A stretch of DNA of 64,000 bases from Actinomycetes bacterium (GCA_023565505.1 JAIMBI010000001.1:186001-250000), one strand, 5' to 3'. Shown: positions 22,894 to 32,364, counted from the stretch's first letter. Notes: generated from the sequence alone by a model not told the origin. Numbers and translations are program-made.

Positions 22894-23382
22894 TTGTCGA
22901 TGGATGCGGAAGCCAAGAAGCGGGCCCTCCGTCTCTTCACGTACGGCCTGTACGTGATGACGGCGGCGAACGGCGACGAGGTGGCCGCCGGGACCATCAA
23001 CTGGGTCTCGCAGGCCTCGTTCACGCCCCCGTTGATCATGGTGGGGGTCAAGGCCGACAGCCATCTCCACCAGTTGGTCGAGCAGAGCGGCCTGTTCGCT
23101 CTGAACATCCTCGGCCAGGACCAGAAGGCGATGGCCCAGGACTTTTTCAAGCCCTCCAAACGCGAGGGCATGCTCCTGAACGGGCACCCCTTCACCTTCG
23201 GCCAGGCGAGCCACGCCCCCGTGTTCCCGGAGTGTCCGGCGACGGTGGAGGCGAAGTTGCTGCACGCCGTTAAGGCCGGCGACCACACGGTCTTCGTGGC
23301 CGAGGTCGTCGAGGCGGAGGTGCGCCAGCCCGAGGCCAAGCCGCTGGAGATGTGGGATACGGGGTGGTTCTACGGCGGCTAG
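22894..23382 (+). CDS. flavin reductase-like FMN-binding protein
   Basis: A protein of about 162 residues from the flavin reductase-like domain family. The sequence LRLFTYGLYVMTAANGDEVAAGTINWVSQASFTPP-type N-terminal strand pattern, with PLIMVGVKADSHLHQLV and FALNILGQDQ, is typical of FMN-binding NAD(P)H:flavin oxidoreductases and of flavoredoxin-like proteins. Two starts are possible: TTG 22894, five bases after an AGGAGG site, and ATG 22900, eleven bases after it; the spacing favours the TTG. It is 44 bp downstream of the NuoF-like gene and likely in the same transcript. Its end overlaps convergent argR by four bases. Confidence 0.8.
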   Translation: MSMDAEAKKRALRLFTYGLYVMTAANGDEVAAGTINWVSQASFTPPLIMVGVKADSHLHQLVEQSGLFALNILGQDQKAMAQDFFKPSKREGMLLNGHPFTFGQASHAPVFPECPATVEAKLLHAVKAGDHTVFVAEVVEAEVRQPEAKPLEMWDTGWFYGG

Positions 23383-23867
23383 GACCGCCTGCGGGGCGGC
23401 GGGGGCGGCGGCGCGTGGGCCGGCCGAAGCCGGTCCTCCAGCGCCGCCGCGCTGTCGGCGTCGCTGAGCACGATGAGACAGGTGTCGTCTCCCGCGACGG
23501 TGCCGAGCAGGCCGGGCACCTCCAGGCTGTCGAGGACGGCCGCCACGGCATGGGCGTTGCCGGGGAGCACCTTCAACAGGACCAGGTTCTGGGCCCGCGC
23601 GACGGAGACGTACGTCTCCGCGAGCAGGCGGGCGAGCCGCGACTCGGGCGTGGCCAAACCCGCGGCCGGGGGCAGGGCGTAGCGGTGCCGCCCGTCCGGC
23701 CCGACGATCTTGACCAGGTTGAGTTCCCGGATGTCGCGCGACACCGTGGCCTGGGTCACGTGGAACCCGGCCCGCCGGAGATGCTCGGCGACCGCCTCCT
23801 GCGTCTCCAGCTCCACCCGTCCCACGAGTTCCCTCAGGAACTGGTGGCGGCGCCACTTCTCGCTCAC
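23379..23867 (-). CDS. argR: arginine repressor ArgR
   Basis: A 162-residue ArgR/AhrC regulator. The N-terminal winged helix contains the recognition segment VTQATVSRDIRELNL, and the C-terminal arginine-binding hexamerisation domain contains GTVAGDDTCLIVLSD with the arginine-contacting acidic pair. The start is taken as the GTG at 23867, 20 bp after argH, behind a GGAGGAG site. The C-terminus ends in an unusual Pro-run (PPPPPP) and basic tail. It is the last gene of argF-argG-argH-argR and probably autoregulates through the ARG box before argF. Confidence 0.93.
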   Translation of the reverse strand: MSEKWRRHQFLRELVGRVELETQEAVAEHLRRAGFHVTQATVSRDIRELNLVKIVGPDGRHRYALPPAAGLATPESRLARLLAETYVSVARAQNLVLLKVLPGNAHAVAAVLDSLEVPGLLGTVAGDDTCLIVLSDADSAAALEDRLRPAHAPPPPPPRRRS

Positions 23868-23886
23868 ACCATCTCCTCCGGCCCGA

Positions 23887-25197
23887 TTATAACGGATGGG
23901 CCAGCCAGTCCCGGAGGGCTGCGATCTGCCCTGTGACCGCGGCCGGCGCCGGACCCAGCCCCCCGCGGGCGGCGACGCTGCCTCGGACGGCTTCGGGGTC
24001 CGCCGGTTCCGTGCCGCCGTCGCGGAAGCGGGCGGCCACGCGCCCGTGGGCATCCCGGAAGGGTATGCCCTGGCGGACCAGGCGCTCGGCGTCGTCGGTG
24101 GCCAGGAGCTCGGCCGACAGCGCCCGGCTCAGCGCGTCGGGCCGCCAGCGGATGTGCCGCACCAGGCCGGCCGCCGCTTCGAGGCACGCGAGCACCGTGT
24201 CCGCTGCGTCGAAGAGGGCGGGCTTGTCCTCCTGCAGGTCCCGGTTGTAGCTGAGCGGCAGACCTTTGAGCAGGGTGAGCAGGGCCGAAAGGTCTCCGAA
24301 CACCCGCCCGGCCCGGCCGCGAATCAGTTCCGCCACGTCCGGGTTCTTCTTCTGCGGCATCATGCTGGACCCCGTCGCCCAGCCGTCGTCGATCTCGATG
24401 AACCCGAACTCCCGGGTGTTCCACAGCACCAGGTCCTCCGCCAGGCGGGAGAGGTGCACCATGATGAGCGCGGCGGCCGCCACGTACTCGACGGCGAAGT
24501 CCCGGTCGGAAACCGCATCCAGGCTGTTGGCGTAGGGACCCGCGAAGCCGAGCGCGCCGGCCGTGAACGCGGGGTCGAGGGGCAGCGTCGACCCGGCCAG
24601 AGCGCCTGCCCCCAGGGGCGAGAAGTCGGCGCGGTGCCGCGCGTCGGCCAGGCGCGTGGCGTCCCGGCGGAACATCCAGGCATAGGCCAGGAACCAGTGG
24701 GCGACGGTGACCGGCTGCGCCCGCTGGAGGTGCGTGTAGGCCGGCATCAACAGTTCCCGGTGGGCTTCGGCGCCGTCGACCAGGGCGGCGACCAAGCCGC
24801 GGACGGCCGCCTGGGTGCGGTCGCACGCGTCGCGTACGAAGAGGTGCAGATCCAGGGCGACCTGGTCGTTCCGGCTCCGCCCGGTGTGCAGCTTGCCGGC
24901 GACGGGGCCCACGCGCCGGCTCAACTCGGCCTCGACCGCGCTGTGGACATCCTCGGCTTCGGGATCCCACGGGGCGGCGCCGGCGTCGACCTCGGCCAGC
25001 AACTCCCGCAGGCCTCGTTCCAGAACGGCTTGTTCCGCGGGGTCGAGCAGCCCCACGTGGGCCAGCATGGCCACGTGGGCGAGGCTTCCGCGGATGTCGT
25101 ACGGGGCGAGCCGCCAGTCGACCGCGAGCGACGCGGAGAAGGCCCGCACGGCGGGGTCCAGGCCGCCGGGCAGGCGACCGCTCCAGAGGTCCGCCAT
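23887..25197 (-). CDS. argH: argininosuccinate lyase
   Basis: A 436-residue fumarase/aspartase-superfamily enzyme that splits argininosuccinate into arginine and fumarate. The family signature GSSMMPQKKNPD is present near residue 275 with its catalytic Ser, as are HTGRSRNDQ and TPLQRAQP-type active-site segments (here THLQRAQPVTVAHW with the catalytic His). It starts at ATG 25197, one base after the argG stop. It completes the arginine pathway encoded in this operon. Confidence 0.96.
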   Translation of the reverse strand: MADLWSGRLPGGLDPAVRAFSASLAVDWRLAPYDIRGSLAHVAMLAHVGLLDPAEQAVLERGLRELLAEVDAGAAPWDPEAEDVHSAVEAELSRRVGPVAGKLHTGRSRNDQVALDLHLFVRDACDRTQAAVRGLVAALVDGAEAHRELLMPAYTHLQRAQPVTVAHWFLAYAWMFRRDATRLADARHRADFSPLGAGALAGSTLPLDPAFTAGALGFAGPYANSLDAVSDRDFAVEYVAAAALIMVHLSRLAEDLVLWNTREFGFIEIDDGWATGSSMMPQKKNPDVAELIRGRAGRVFGDLSALLTLLKGLPLSYNRDLQEDKPALFDAADTVLACLEAAAGLVRHIRWRPDALSRALSAELLATDDAERLVRQGIPFRDAHGRVAARFRDGGTEPADPEAVRGSVAARGGLGPAPAAVTGQIAALRDWLAHPL

Positions 25198-25198
25198 C

Positions 25199-26440
25199 CT
25201 ATCGCTCCATCACGGAAATGTTGAGGGCCGACAAGTCCACCTGGGCCAGCGGTTCGACCCGGGCGCGCGTCCTGATGGGCAGACCCCAGAGGTCCACGAA
25301 GCCTTTCGCGGCGCGGTGGTCGAAGAGGTCGTGGGTCCCGTAGGTGGCCAGCTCGGGCGCGTAGAGGGACACCGGCGACGTGCGTCCCTCGACCCGCACC
25401 TGGCCCCGGTACAGGGCCACCTGGACCTCGCCGGTGTTGTTCTGCGTGGCCACCTTCATGAAGGCTTCCAGCGCCTGTCGGGCCGGGCTGTGCCACAGGC
25501 CGTTGTACGCGAGCTCGGCGTACCGCGGCTCGAGGCTCCACTTGAGGTGGGCCACGTCACGGGTCAGGACCAGCTGCTCCAGGGCCCGGTGGGCGGTGAT
25601 GAGCGTGACGGCCGCCGGGGCCTCGTACACCTCCCGGGACTTGATGCCCACCAGCCGGTTCTCCACCAGGTCGAGCCGGCCGACGCCGTTCTGGCCGGCG
25701 ATCCGGTTGAGCCGCTCGATCAGCTCCACCAACGGCAGCCGCTCGCCGTCGAGGCTCACGGGGCGTCCGGCCTCGAAGCCGATCCGGATCCGGGTGGGAG
25801 TGTCCGGGCACCGTTCCGGGGCCACCGTCCATGCGTACGCGTCCTCGGGCACGGGCTGGGACGGATCCTCGATCGCGCCGCCCTCGGCACTCCGGCCCCA
25901 CAGGTTGACGTCGATGCTGTAGGGCGACGACCGGGTGACGGGGATGGGCACCTGGTGGGCCTCCGCATAGGCAATCTCCTCGTCGCGGGAGAAGCCCCAC
26001 TCCCGCACGGGAGCGATGACCGTCAACGAGGGATCCATCGCGGCGATGGCGACGTCGAAGCGGACCTGGTCGTTTCCCTTGCCGGTGCAGCCGTGGGCGA
26101 CGAACTTGGCCTGTTCGGCGTGGGCCACGGCCACCAGCAGGTCGGCGATGAGCGGCCGCGAGAGGGCGGCGGACAACGGATAGACGCCCTCGTAGAGGGC
26201 GTTGGCCCGCAGGGCCGGCAGGATGTACTCCTCGGCGAAGCGCTCGCGGGCGTCGACCACGTAGGACCGGACCGCTCCCACCTTGAGCGCTTTCTCCTGG
26301 ATGGCCTTCAGGTCCAGGTTGGCGCCGAGGTCGGCCGCCAGCGCCACCACGTCGTACCCGCGTTCCGCCAGCCACGGGATGGCGACCGACGTGTCGAGGC
26401 CGCCCGAATAGGCCAGAATCACCGTATCTTTCAACGTCAT
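25199..26440 (-). CDS. argG: argininosuccinate synthase
   Basis: A 413-residue ATP-dependent ligase joining citrulline and aspartate. The PP-loop is AYSGGLDTS near the N-terminus; [12 protein letters not shown] and the NLWGRS segment of the synthase domain are visible. An upstream in-frame ATG would add ten residues, but the ATG at 26440 sits right behind GGAAGGAG and gives the normal length. It lies 82 bp after argF, within the same operon. Confidence 0.96.
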   Translation of the reverse strand: MTLKDTVILAYSGGLDTSVAIPWLAERGYDVVALAADLGANLDLKAIQEKALKVGAVRSYVVDARERFAEEYILPALRANALYEGVYPLSAALSRPLIADLLVAVAHAEQAKFVAHGCTGKGNDQVRFDVAIAAMDPSLTVIAPVREWGFSRDEEIAYAEAHQVPIPVTRSSPYSIDVNLWGRSAEGGAIEDPSQPVPEDAYAWTVAPERCPDTPTRIRIGFEAGRPVSLDGERLPLVELIERLNRIAGQNGVGRLDLVENRLVGIKSREVYEAPAAVTLITAHRALEQLVLTRDVAHLKWSLEPRYAELAYNGLWHSPARQALEAFMKVATQNNTGEVQVALYRGQVRVEGRTSPVSLYAPELATYGTHDLFDHRAAKGFVDLWGLPIRTRARVEPLAQVDLSALNISVMER

Positions 26441-26522
26441 GAACTCCTTCCCAGCTACGTTAGGGGACAAGCACGCCGGATCGCCGGCGCGGACCGGGCC
26501 GCGTCGGTGCCTCCGCTCCGGC

Positions 26523-27503
26523 CTAGGACCGGTGCCGCGGCGCCAAGAGGCTCAAGAGCAGCGCCTTCTGCGCGTGCAACCGGTTCTCGGCCTGATCCCA
26601 CACGCAGGACTGCGGGCCGTCAAGGACCTCGTCGGTGACTTCTTCGCCCCGGTGCGCCGGGAGACAGTGCATAAAAATTGCATTGGGCCCCGCGATTTGC
26701 ATCAGGAGACGGTTCACCTGGTACGGAGCGAACGCCTGGCGACGGGCGGCCGCCTCGGCCTCCTGCCCCATGCTCACCCACACGTCGGTGTACACGACGT
26801 CGGCGCCCGCGACGGCCTCGTGGGGATCGTGCGTGAGATGGATCCCCGCGCCGGACAGCTCCGCCTGCTGCTTCGCCCACGCCACCAGGTCGGGATCCGG
26901 CTCGTAGCCCGGCGGGGTGGCGACGCGCAGGCCCATTCCCAGGAGGGCCGCGGCCTCAAGCCACGAGGCGGCCATGTTACCGCCGTCGCCGATGTAAGCC
27001 ACGGCCAAGCCACGGAGATAACCGAAGCGCTCGTACAGCGTGAGCAGGTCTGCGAGGGTCTGGCAGGGGTGGAACGCGTCGCTGAGACCGTTGATGACCG
27101 GCACGGCCGCAGCTGCCGCCAGCGCTTCGAGGTTGGCCTGAGGGCCCGTACGGACCATGATGGCGTTGACGTAGCGCGAGAGCACGCGCGCCGTGTCCTC
27201 CAGGGTCTCGCCCCGGCTGAGCTGGAGCATCGACGGGGACAGCTCCAACGCCTGCCCCCCGAGCTGCTGCATGCCGACGGCGAACGACACCCGGGTGCGG
27301 GTGGAGGGTTTCTCGAAGATCATCGCCAGGGTGGCGCCCCGGAGCGGTTCGAAGGGGACGCGGAGCTGGTGCAGCTGCTTGAGTTCGCGACCCAGCCGAA
27401 CCAGACCGAGCACGTCAGCGGCGTCGAAGTCGGCCAGCCGGAGGCAGTCCCGTCCATAGAGGGCGGGCCACTCGGGCGGCATAGGGGTGGGGGCGACGGC
27501 CAT
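26523..27503 (-). CDS. argF: ornithine carbamoyltransferase
   Basis: A 326-residue transcarbamylase that makes citrulline from ornithine and carbamoyl phosphate. The carbamoyl-phosphate motif is FEKPSTRTR, followed by HPCQTLADL, the ornithine-loop region with [10 protein letters not shown], and the catalytic [13 protein letters not shown] near the C-terminus. The start is ATG 27503 behind a GAGGAGG site. The unusually long open frame upstream of this ATG is transposase debris and is not part of the gene. It is the first gene of the arg operon. Confidence 0.96.
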   Translation of the reverse strand: MAVAPTPMPPEWPALYGRDCLRLADFDAADVLGLVRLGRELKQLHQLRVPFEPLRGATLAMIFEKPSTRTRVSFAVGMQQLGGQALELSPSMLQLSRGETLEDTARVLSRYVNAIMVRTGPQANLEALAAAAAVPVINGLSDAFHPCQTLADLLTLYERFGYLRGLAVAYIGDGGNMAASWLEAAALLGMGLRVATPPGYEPDPDLVAWAKQQAELSGAGIHLTHDPHEAVAGADVVYTDVWVSMGQEAEAAARRQAFAPYQVNRLLMQIAGPNAIFMHCLPAHRGEEVTDEVLDGPQSCVWDQAENRLHAQKALLLSLLAPRHRS

Positions 27504-27525
27504 AGGGAGCCTCCTCGAATCCGGA

Positions 27526-27562
27526 TATGAATATCTATGCATGATTTCGGATGAGTTGTCAA
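27526..27562 (-). promoter_or_regulatory. argF promoter with ARG box
   Basis: On the minus strand TTGACA occupies 27557-27562. The -10 region about 17-19 bp downstream (CATAGA or TAGATA, 27532-27539) is buried in TGAATATCTATGCA (27528-27541 on the plus strand), which matches the ARG box pattern TGAAT-N4-ATTCA except for one base. Binding of ArgR here would block RNA polymerase directly. The site is AT-rich in otherwise GC-rich DNA. This fits arginine repression of argF-argG-argH-argR. Confidence 0.75.
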
Positions 27563-27579
27563 TGCAGACCCGTGTCCCG

Positions 27580-27630
27580 GGGTGCGCCTCACGATTGTGA
27601 TCAGGCGGCACAGCGTCGCCGCGGCGGCAC
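27580..27630. repeat. 51-bp insertion-sequence end repeat, copy A
   Basis: This segment matches 36171-36221 in the same orientation at about 43 of 51 positions without gaps, including GATTGTGATCA and CGCGGCGGCAC. It includes the stop codon and last codons of a decayed transposase, so it looks like the end of an insertion sequence. It reaches to within 18 bp of the argF -35 hexamer. Confidence 0.6.
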
Positions 27631-27893
27631 CCGCTGCGCCAGGGGCCGACCGGACCACAACGCTCCCCAGCGCCCCGACCGATGCCACGCCCGGAGGGTG
27701 GCGACGGCTTGAGCGCCAGCGGCGTCCACCGCATGCCGCCCTGGCTCACCCGCTGCTTGAGCACCACCTTGCAGGCGCTTTCCACGGTCCCCGACCCGAT
27801 CGGCAGCCCCTGCCGCCGATAGGCCGGGTATCCATCCGGTCGGCATGATAGGAGAAGTACGCCTGTTCTCGTTGCACCACGGCGGGGGCCGCC
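27601..27893 (-). pseudogene. remnant of an ISKra4-type transposase C-terminus
   Basis: Three minus-strand frames together give a typical transposase tail: [12 protein letters not shown], then (after a shift near 27828) [18 protein letters not shown] and [18 protein letters not shown], then (after a shift near 27745) [16 protein letters not shown] to the stop at 27601. The P-I-G-S-G-x-V-E-S motif and G-M-R-W are characteristic of the ISKra4-like group. At least two frameshifts and the missing N-terminus make it inactive. Confidence 0.65.
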
Positions 27894-28233
27894 GCGGCCG
27901 AGTCGTCCGGATACAAAACATGGGCGCCGGCCCATGGAAAAAATCAGCCGGATTCGGGCTGCCGTCCGGGCCTTGCCGGCCTATCTGTTGGCCGAGCGCG
28001 GGGCGTATGGGGTCGGGGATGGCAACGCGGCGTCGTGTACGGTGGGCGTTGGCGCGCGACGGCCGCTCCGCGGCCGGGGTGGGGCTTGACCCCCAGCATA
28101 GCCACTCCATGCGATGGGACTCTACTCGGCTGTGTATCCGCGGGCGGAGGCGGCACGTCATCCGACGGCGCCAATGTCGGCGGCGGAGGGTCGGCCGCCG
28201 GCATGCTCCGCCGCATCGTACGCCCCCTCACCT
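27894..28233. other. intergenic stretch with no recognised gene
   Basis: About 340 bp between the transposase remnant and the inverted repeat before the copper island. Several short open frames cross it on both strands but none has a recognisable product or a good ribosome site. It may contain further insertion-sequence debris; I cannot name anything in it. Confidence 0.5.
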
Positions 28234-28302
28234 CCTAAGGGGACGGACCCTCCGACCTCGGAGAGCCGGTGGGCCTGAAAGGTCCTTGACCTTCCCCTTA
28301 GG
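28234..28302. repeat. 10-bp perfect inverted repeat flanking a hairpin, upstream of the copper operon
   Basis: CCTAAGGGGA at 28234-28243 is the exact reverse complement of TCCCCTTAGG at 28293-28302. Between them a short hairpin CTCCGA-CC-TCGGAG is present near 28249-28262. The right arm coincides with the centre of the MerR-type operator, so the repeat may offer a second binding site or terminate incoming transcription. Confidence 0.55.
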
Positions 28303-28317
28303 TAGAAGGTTTACCCT
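28286..28317 (+). promoter_or_regulatory. MerR/CueR-type promoter of the copper island
   Basis: TTGACC at 28286-28291 is followed by a dyad ACCTTC-N10-GAAGGT (28289-28310) and a -10 region TTACCC or TACCCT at 28311-28317. The overlong 19-20 bp spacer with a dyad lying between the hexamers is the hallmark of promoters distorted and activated by MerR-family metal sensors, and the bases closely resemble copA promoters bound by CueR. The MerR-family gene at 32425 is the likely regulator. Confidence 0.75.
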
Positions 28318-28381
28318 GGACGCGGACTACCGGTGAGGACGGCACGTGGGGTCGGTCCGAACGGAAAGGAGCGTGAAAGCC

Positions 28382-28612
28382 ATGGTCCGAACAGCCACCT
28401 ACGTGGTCGTCGGGGCCGAAAAAATGCACTGTGAAGGGTGCGCGGCCCGTGTCGGACAGGCGTTGCAACGGATCGGTGGCGTGCGCACGGTGACGGCAAA
28501 CCATCAAACCCAGGTCATCGAGGTGACCTTCGACCCGGCCGAAGCCACCGAGGCGACGATTCGCGTGCGTCTGGAAGCGCTCGGCTACGAGGTCGTGCCA
28601 CCGGCGCCATGA
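28382..28612 (+). CDS. copZ: CopZ-like heavy-metal chaperone
   Basis: A 76-residue HMA-domain protein with the metal-binding motif MHCEGC near residues 15-20 and a ferredoxin-like beta-alpha-beta pattern ending in ALGYEV. CopZ proteins deliver Cu(I) to the partner P-type ATPase. The ATG at 28382 follows AAAGGAG with suitable spacing; the message would start from the MerR-type promoter. The stop overlaps the ATPase start as ATGA. Confidence 0.85.
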   Translation: MVRTATYVVVGAEKMHCEGCAARVGQALQRIGGVRTVTANHQTQVIEVTFDPAEATEATIRVRLEALGYEVVPPAP

Positions 28613-30861
28613 GCCCGGAGACACGGCGGCTGCAGCTCAAGATCGGGCAGATGGCCTGCTCCTTCTGCGCGGCTAGCATCACTAAAGGACTCTCGCGGCT
28701 TCCAGGGGTGGAAGGGGCCCACGTGTCACTGGCCCACGAAGAGGCGCTCATCGAGTACCACCCCGATGTCGTTACGCCGGAGCAGATCCAGCGGACCCTG
28801 CTCGATCTGGGATACACCGTGCGGGATCCCCGGCGGGTGAAGGCATACGAGGAGCAGCGAAGAGACCTAGAGCGGGAAAAGCGCCGCTTGGCCGTGGCCG
28901 GGACCCTGACCGGGCTGACCCTCGTTTCCATGGTGCTGAGGTGGTTGCACGCCGTGTCCGTGGCCGCCCTCGCGCCAATCATGGCCGTGGAGATGCCGCT
29001 TTTGGCGTTCGTGACGGTCCTTGGACCCGGGTTTTACATCCTCCGCATGGCCTGGCACTCGCTGCGACGGGGCATCCTCAACCAGCACGTACTCTTGGAA
29101 TTGGGTGCCTTCAGCGGGCTTACGGGCGGCACACTGGGGCTCGTGGGCAGTTTGACCCATCAGCCGGCTCTGACGTTTCCCGCCGCGGACTTCTTTGCGG
29201 TGGCCGCGTTCATCACGACGTACCACATCCTGTCCGGGTATGTTTCCCTGCGGGTCCGCACTATCGCCTCCCAATCGGTCATGAAACTGCTGGCGCTACA
29301 GCCGCCAGTGGCGACCGTGATCCGGGAGGGGACCGAACAAGAGGTCCCGGTTGAAGCCGTGCGGGTGGGCGAACGGGTGCGTGTCCGGCCGGGTGCGGCC
29401 ATTCCTGTGGACGGGCGCGTCGTACAGGGGGCGTCCGACGTCGACGAGAGCCTGGTCACCGGCGAGTCCCTTCCGGTCACCAAGACCGTGGGCAGCGAGG
29501 TGATCGGCGGATCCGTCAACCTGACAGGTTCGCTGATTATCGAGGTGCTCCGCGTCGGGGAAGACAGCTTCCTTCAACAGGTAGCGCGGCAAATCGACGA
29601 AGCCCGCGCGAAAAAACCCAGTATCCTGCAGCTCGTCGACCGGGTGCTGGCCATCTATGTCCCCGGCGTCGTGGGGGCGGCCGCCCTGGCGCTCCTGATC
29701 TGGACCGTGGGGGCTGGCGCGCTGACGAGCCATGTCGACCTCACCCGGGGGATTTTCGCTCTGCTGGCGGTGCTGGTGATGGGGTACCCCTGCGCGATGG
29801 GCATGGCGACGCCCTTGGCCCTTATCCGTGGCGGGGGTCAAGCCGCGGAGCGGGGCATCCTCATTCGCAGCGGCGAGGCCTTCCAACTGCTGAAGGAGGT
29901 CCGGTGGGTCGCCCTGGATAAGACCGGGACCCTGACGGAAGGCCAGCCGGCGGTCACGCATGTGGTGCCGGTCGGGGTGGTCTCGGAGCGGGAGGTGCTC
30001 CAATTGGCGGCGGCCGCCGAAGCGCCCGCCGAACATCCTGTGGGCCGCGCCATCGTGCAGCGGGCCGCAGCTGACCACCTGGACCGGCTGTCCGTGGACG
30101 CCTTCGAAGCGCTGCCGGGGCAAGGCGTTCGCGCCCGCCTGGAGGGGCAGCTCCTGCTGGTCGGCTCGCCGCGGTTTCTGGAGACGGAGGGCGTCGTCTG
30201 CCCGGTCGGGTCCGAACTCAGCAACGTCTTGGTGGGCGGGGGCCACACCGTGGTTGGCGTGGCCCTGGCCGGACACCTGCTCGGCTGGATCGCGTTGGCG
30301 GACCGCCCCAAGCCGGAAGCGCCCGAAGCCGTCGCCCGGCTGAAGGCGCTGGGGATGACGCCCGTCATCCTGACCGGCGACAACGCCCGCGCCGCCGAGG
30401 CGGTGGCTCACGCGGTCGGCATCGAACACGTACGCGCGGAGCTGCTGCCCGGCGGCAAAGTGGAGGCCATCCGCCAACTCCAGGAGGCGGGGCACCGGGT
30501 CATGATGGTCGGGGACGGCATCAACGACGCCCCAGCGCTCATGCAGGCAGATATCGGTGTGGCCATCGGGGCCGGGGCGGACATCGCCATCGAAGCGGCG
30601 GACGTAGTGCTCGTGCGACCGAATGTGGGCGCCGTGGCGGACCTCGTCCAGATCGGCCGGGCATCCTACCGGAAAACGGTCCAGAACATCGCGCTTGCCT
30701 TCTCGTTCAACGGTGTCGGTATTCCGCTCGCGATCACAGGGTGGGTCACGCCCGTCTGGGCGATGGTGGCCATGGTCGCCAGCGTCAGCACCGTGCTGGC
30801 GAACTCTTTGGGCGGACGCATCGGGGGACGGCGCCGGCGCGCCAGCCTTATGCCGCCCTGA
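28609..30861 (+). CDS. P1B-type heavy-metal transporting ATPase (CopA-like, YPC motif)
   Basis: A 750-residue heavy-metal P-type ATPase. The N-terminal HMA domain has Cys17 and Cys20 (MACSFC). Membrane helices start near residue 95; the actuator domain has the TGES motif (VTGESLPV); the phosphorylation site is Asp437 in DKTGTLT, with HPVGRAI (the P1B HP motif) and [10 protein letters not shown] present. The intramembrane metal motif is Tyr393-Pro394-Cys395 ([11 protein letters not shown]) instead of the CPC normally found in Cu(I) pumps. The operator, CopZ partner and cupredoxin neighbour suggest copper export, but YPC makes the metal uncertain. Confidence 0.85.
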   Translation: MSPETRRLQLKIGQMACSFCAASITKGLSRLPGVEGAHVSLAHEEALIEYHPDVVTPEQIQRTLLDLGYTVRDPRRVKAYEEQRRDLEREKRRLAVAGTLTGLTLVSMVLRWLHAVSVAALAPIMAVEMPLLAFVTVLGPGFYILRMAWHSLRRGILNQHVLLELGAFSGLTGGTLGLVGSLTHQPALTFPAADFFAVAAFITTYHILSGYVSLRVRTIASQSVMKLLALQPPVATVIREGTEQEVPVEAVRVGERVRVRPGAAIPVDGRVVQGASDVDESLVTGESLPVTKTVGSEVIGGSVNLTGSLIIEVLRVGEDSFLQQVARQIDEARAKKPSILQLVDRVLAIYVPGVVGAAALALLIWTVGAGALTSHVDLTRGIFALLAVLVMGYPCAMGMATPLALIRGGGQAAERGILIRSGEAFQLLKEVRWVALDKTGTLTEGQPAVTHVVPVGVVSEREVLQLAAAAEAPAEHPVGRAIVQRAAADHLDRLSVDAFEALPGQGVRARLEGQLLLVGSPRFLETEGVVCPVGSELSNVLVGGGHTVVGVALAGHLLGWIALADRPKPEAPEAVARLKALGMTPVILTGDNARAAEAVAHAVGIEHVRAELLPGGKVEAIRQLQEAGHRVMMVGDGINDAPALMQADIGVAIGAGADIAIEAADVVLVRPNVGAVADLVQIGRASYRKTVQNIALAFSFNGVGIPLAITGWVTPVWAMVAMVASVSTVLANSLGGRIGGRRRRASLMPP

Positions 30862-30990
30862 CGGGGCGGCGCCCCTGCTCTACGTGCATCGTGCCGACCG
30901 GGCGGCGTCAACCCGAACACCACGGCGTCACATGCGCTCGAGCCGCGCACGGTCGGGCGGAGCCATCTGCTGCAAGGAGGGGATCCCGCG

Positions 30991-31792
30991 TTGCTTCACA
31001 CGGGGGGCAAGCCGGACCGGGCGCGGGGTGCAGCGGTCATGGTGGGTCTCGCGCTGCTGTTCGCCGCCGGCTACGAGTTGTATGCCCACCTGGGCCGCCT
31101 CGCCTTCTTCGCCGCCCCGTCGGCCCGCGTACCGACCCCGGTCCTGCTGGCCTTGGCCGTGCTCGGCGCGGCGGCTTCGTTCTCTTCCCCGTGCAGCATT
31201 GCGCTGACGCCGGCCTTCCTCACCTATTTCGTGCCCGGCGCCGCCGGGGATCGCCGTCGGCTGGTCCGCCGAAGCGCCTTCGTGGCGCCGGGCATGCTGG
31301 GGTTCTATGCCGTGGCGGGCCAGTTGGTGGGAACGATCGGGGCCGTCGTGTACAACGTCCTGACTTGCTTCGTGCCTGTCGTCGGGTTGCTCTTCCTCGG
31401 GTTGGGATACGTGGTGGTCACCGACCAGGGAGCGCGTCTCTTCGCGGGCCCATTCCGGTGGCGGTCTCAGGCGGCGACCGCGGACCAGGCAGCCGCTCCG
31501 TTGGTCTCCGGCCGGCGCGAGTGGGATCTCCTGGCCTTCGGTGCAGCGTCTGGAGCCGCTTCGCACACGTGCAGGCTACCGATCTTTCTGGGCATCGTGT
31601 TGGTGCCGTTGGCGGTGGGCAACGTCCTGCTGTCCTACGCCGACCACGCTCCTGTACGCCGTCGCCCTGGCGGGTCTCGTCGTCACAATGGCGATCCTGG
31701 GGCCGTGTGTCCTTCTGCGGCTACGCCCTGCGTGGGGTTCGAGGCTGCTGCAGGCGACCGGCGGGCTGTTTCGGCTCACCGGCCTGTACTGA
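30991..31792 (+). pseudogene. CcdA/DsbD-like thiol-disulfide membrane protein, frameshifted
   Basis: Begins with TTG at 30991 after GCAAGGAGGGG. The first frame encodes a signal or first helix and three or four more helices with the redox Cys in SFSSPCSIALTPAF and in ASHTCRLPIFLG, the usual CcdA pair. After VGNVLLSY (about 31645-31655) homology jumps to another frame, TLLYAVALAGLVVTMAILGP, ending at 31792. A one-base change restores a protein of about 266 residues. CcdA proteins carry electrons from thioredoxin across the membrane, fitting a role in keeping copper-binding thiols reduced. It may be a true pseudogene or an assembly error; the product is not continuous as given. Confidence 0.65.
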
Positions 31793-31960
31793 CTGTACTA
31801 TTGTGCCCAGAATTCCGGCGCCGTGCTGTAAACGCGGAAAACGTCGGCGGCCGACAACGTCCCTCGTGGGTCCAGCCGACCAACCTGAGGCCTGGAAGGC
31901 GAAGGGCGGAAGTGTGCCATGAGCGGAGCCCGGCTCGGCACGCCGCGATGAGGGCGTGTA

Positions 31961-32364
31961 GTGGCCGCCGCCGGGATGGCGGGACTCGTCGTCGGGGTGG
32001 GCGTCTGGGCCTGGCGGAATCGGGCCGACGCAAACACGGCCGGCGCCGTTCCCGCCGGGACGCCGGTTGTCAGCATCGTCGAGGGCCGGCCAGGCTCTCC
32101 GTATCCTTACCATCCGGCGGCGGTCACCATTCCCGTGGGGCGCGTCGTGGCCATTCATCTGACCGACAACCTCGGCGGCTGTGGGTTGACGACCGTGTTC
32201 GAGGGACTCGGGGTGTCGGGCGGCAACGCGGTCGTCACCGTGCCGGTCGGGCAGACCGGGGTGGCCACGTACGGGCCTCCCATCCGGGCCGGTATCGCTT
32301 CCACTGTGCGAGTGACATGGCTTGGGGCACCATCGTAGCTACCGGCGCAGCGGGACGTACGTGA
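31961..32364 (+). pseudogene. exported cupredoxin-like copper protein, frameshifted near the end
   Basis: From GTG 31961 the frame gives an N-terminal hydrophobic anchor (MAGLVVGVGVWAW) and a cupredoxin-like beta sandwich with VTIPVGRVVAIHLTDNLGGCG. After about 32278 the family sequence continues in another frame as HPGRYRFHCASDMAWGTIV, ending at 32364, carrying the HC-x3-M ligand set of a type 1 copper site. The uncorrected frame ends at 32338 without these ligands. A single small indel would restore a copper protein of about 130 residues, in keeping with the copper operon. Confidence 0.6.

Noticed and set aside
26523-27935. Longer argF with a 144-residue N-terminal extension
   Set aside because: The extension crosses the promoter, the ARG box and transposase debris; the ATG at 27503 has a proper ribosome site.
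30991-32364. Reading the 457-codon frame as one long protein
   Set aside because: The second half has no membrane or family character after residue 220 and the true CcdA and cupredoxin continuations are in other frames.
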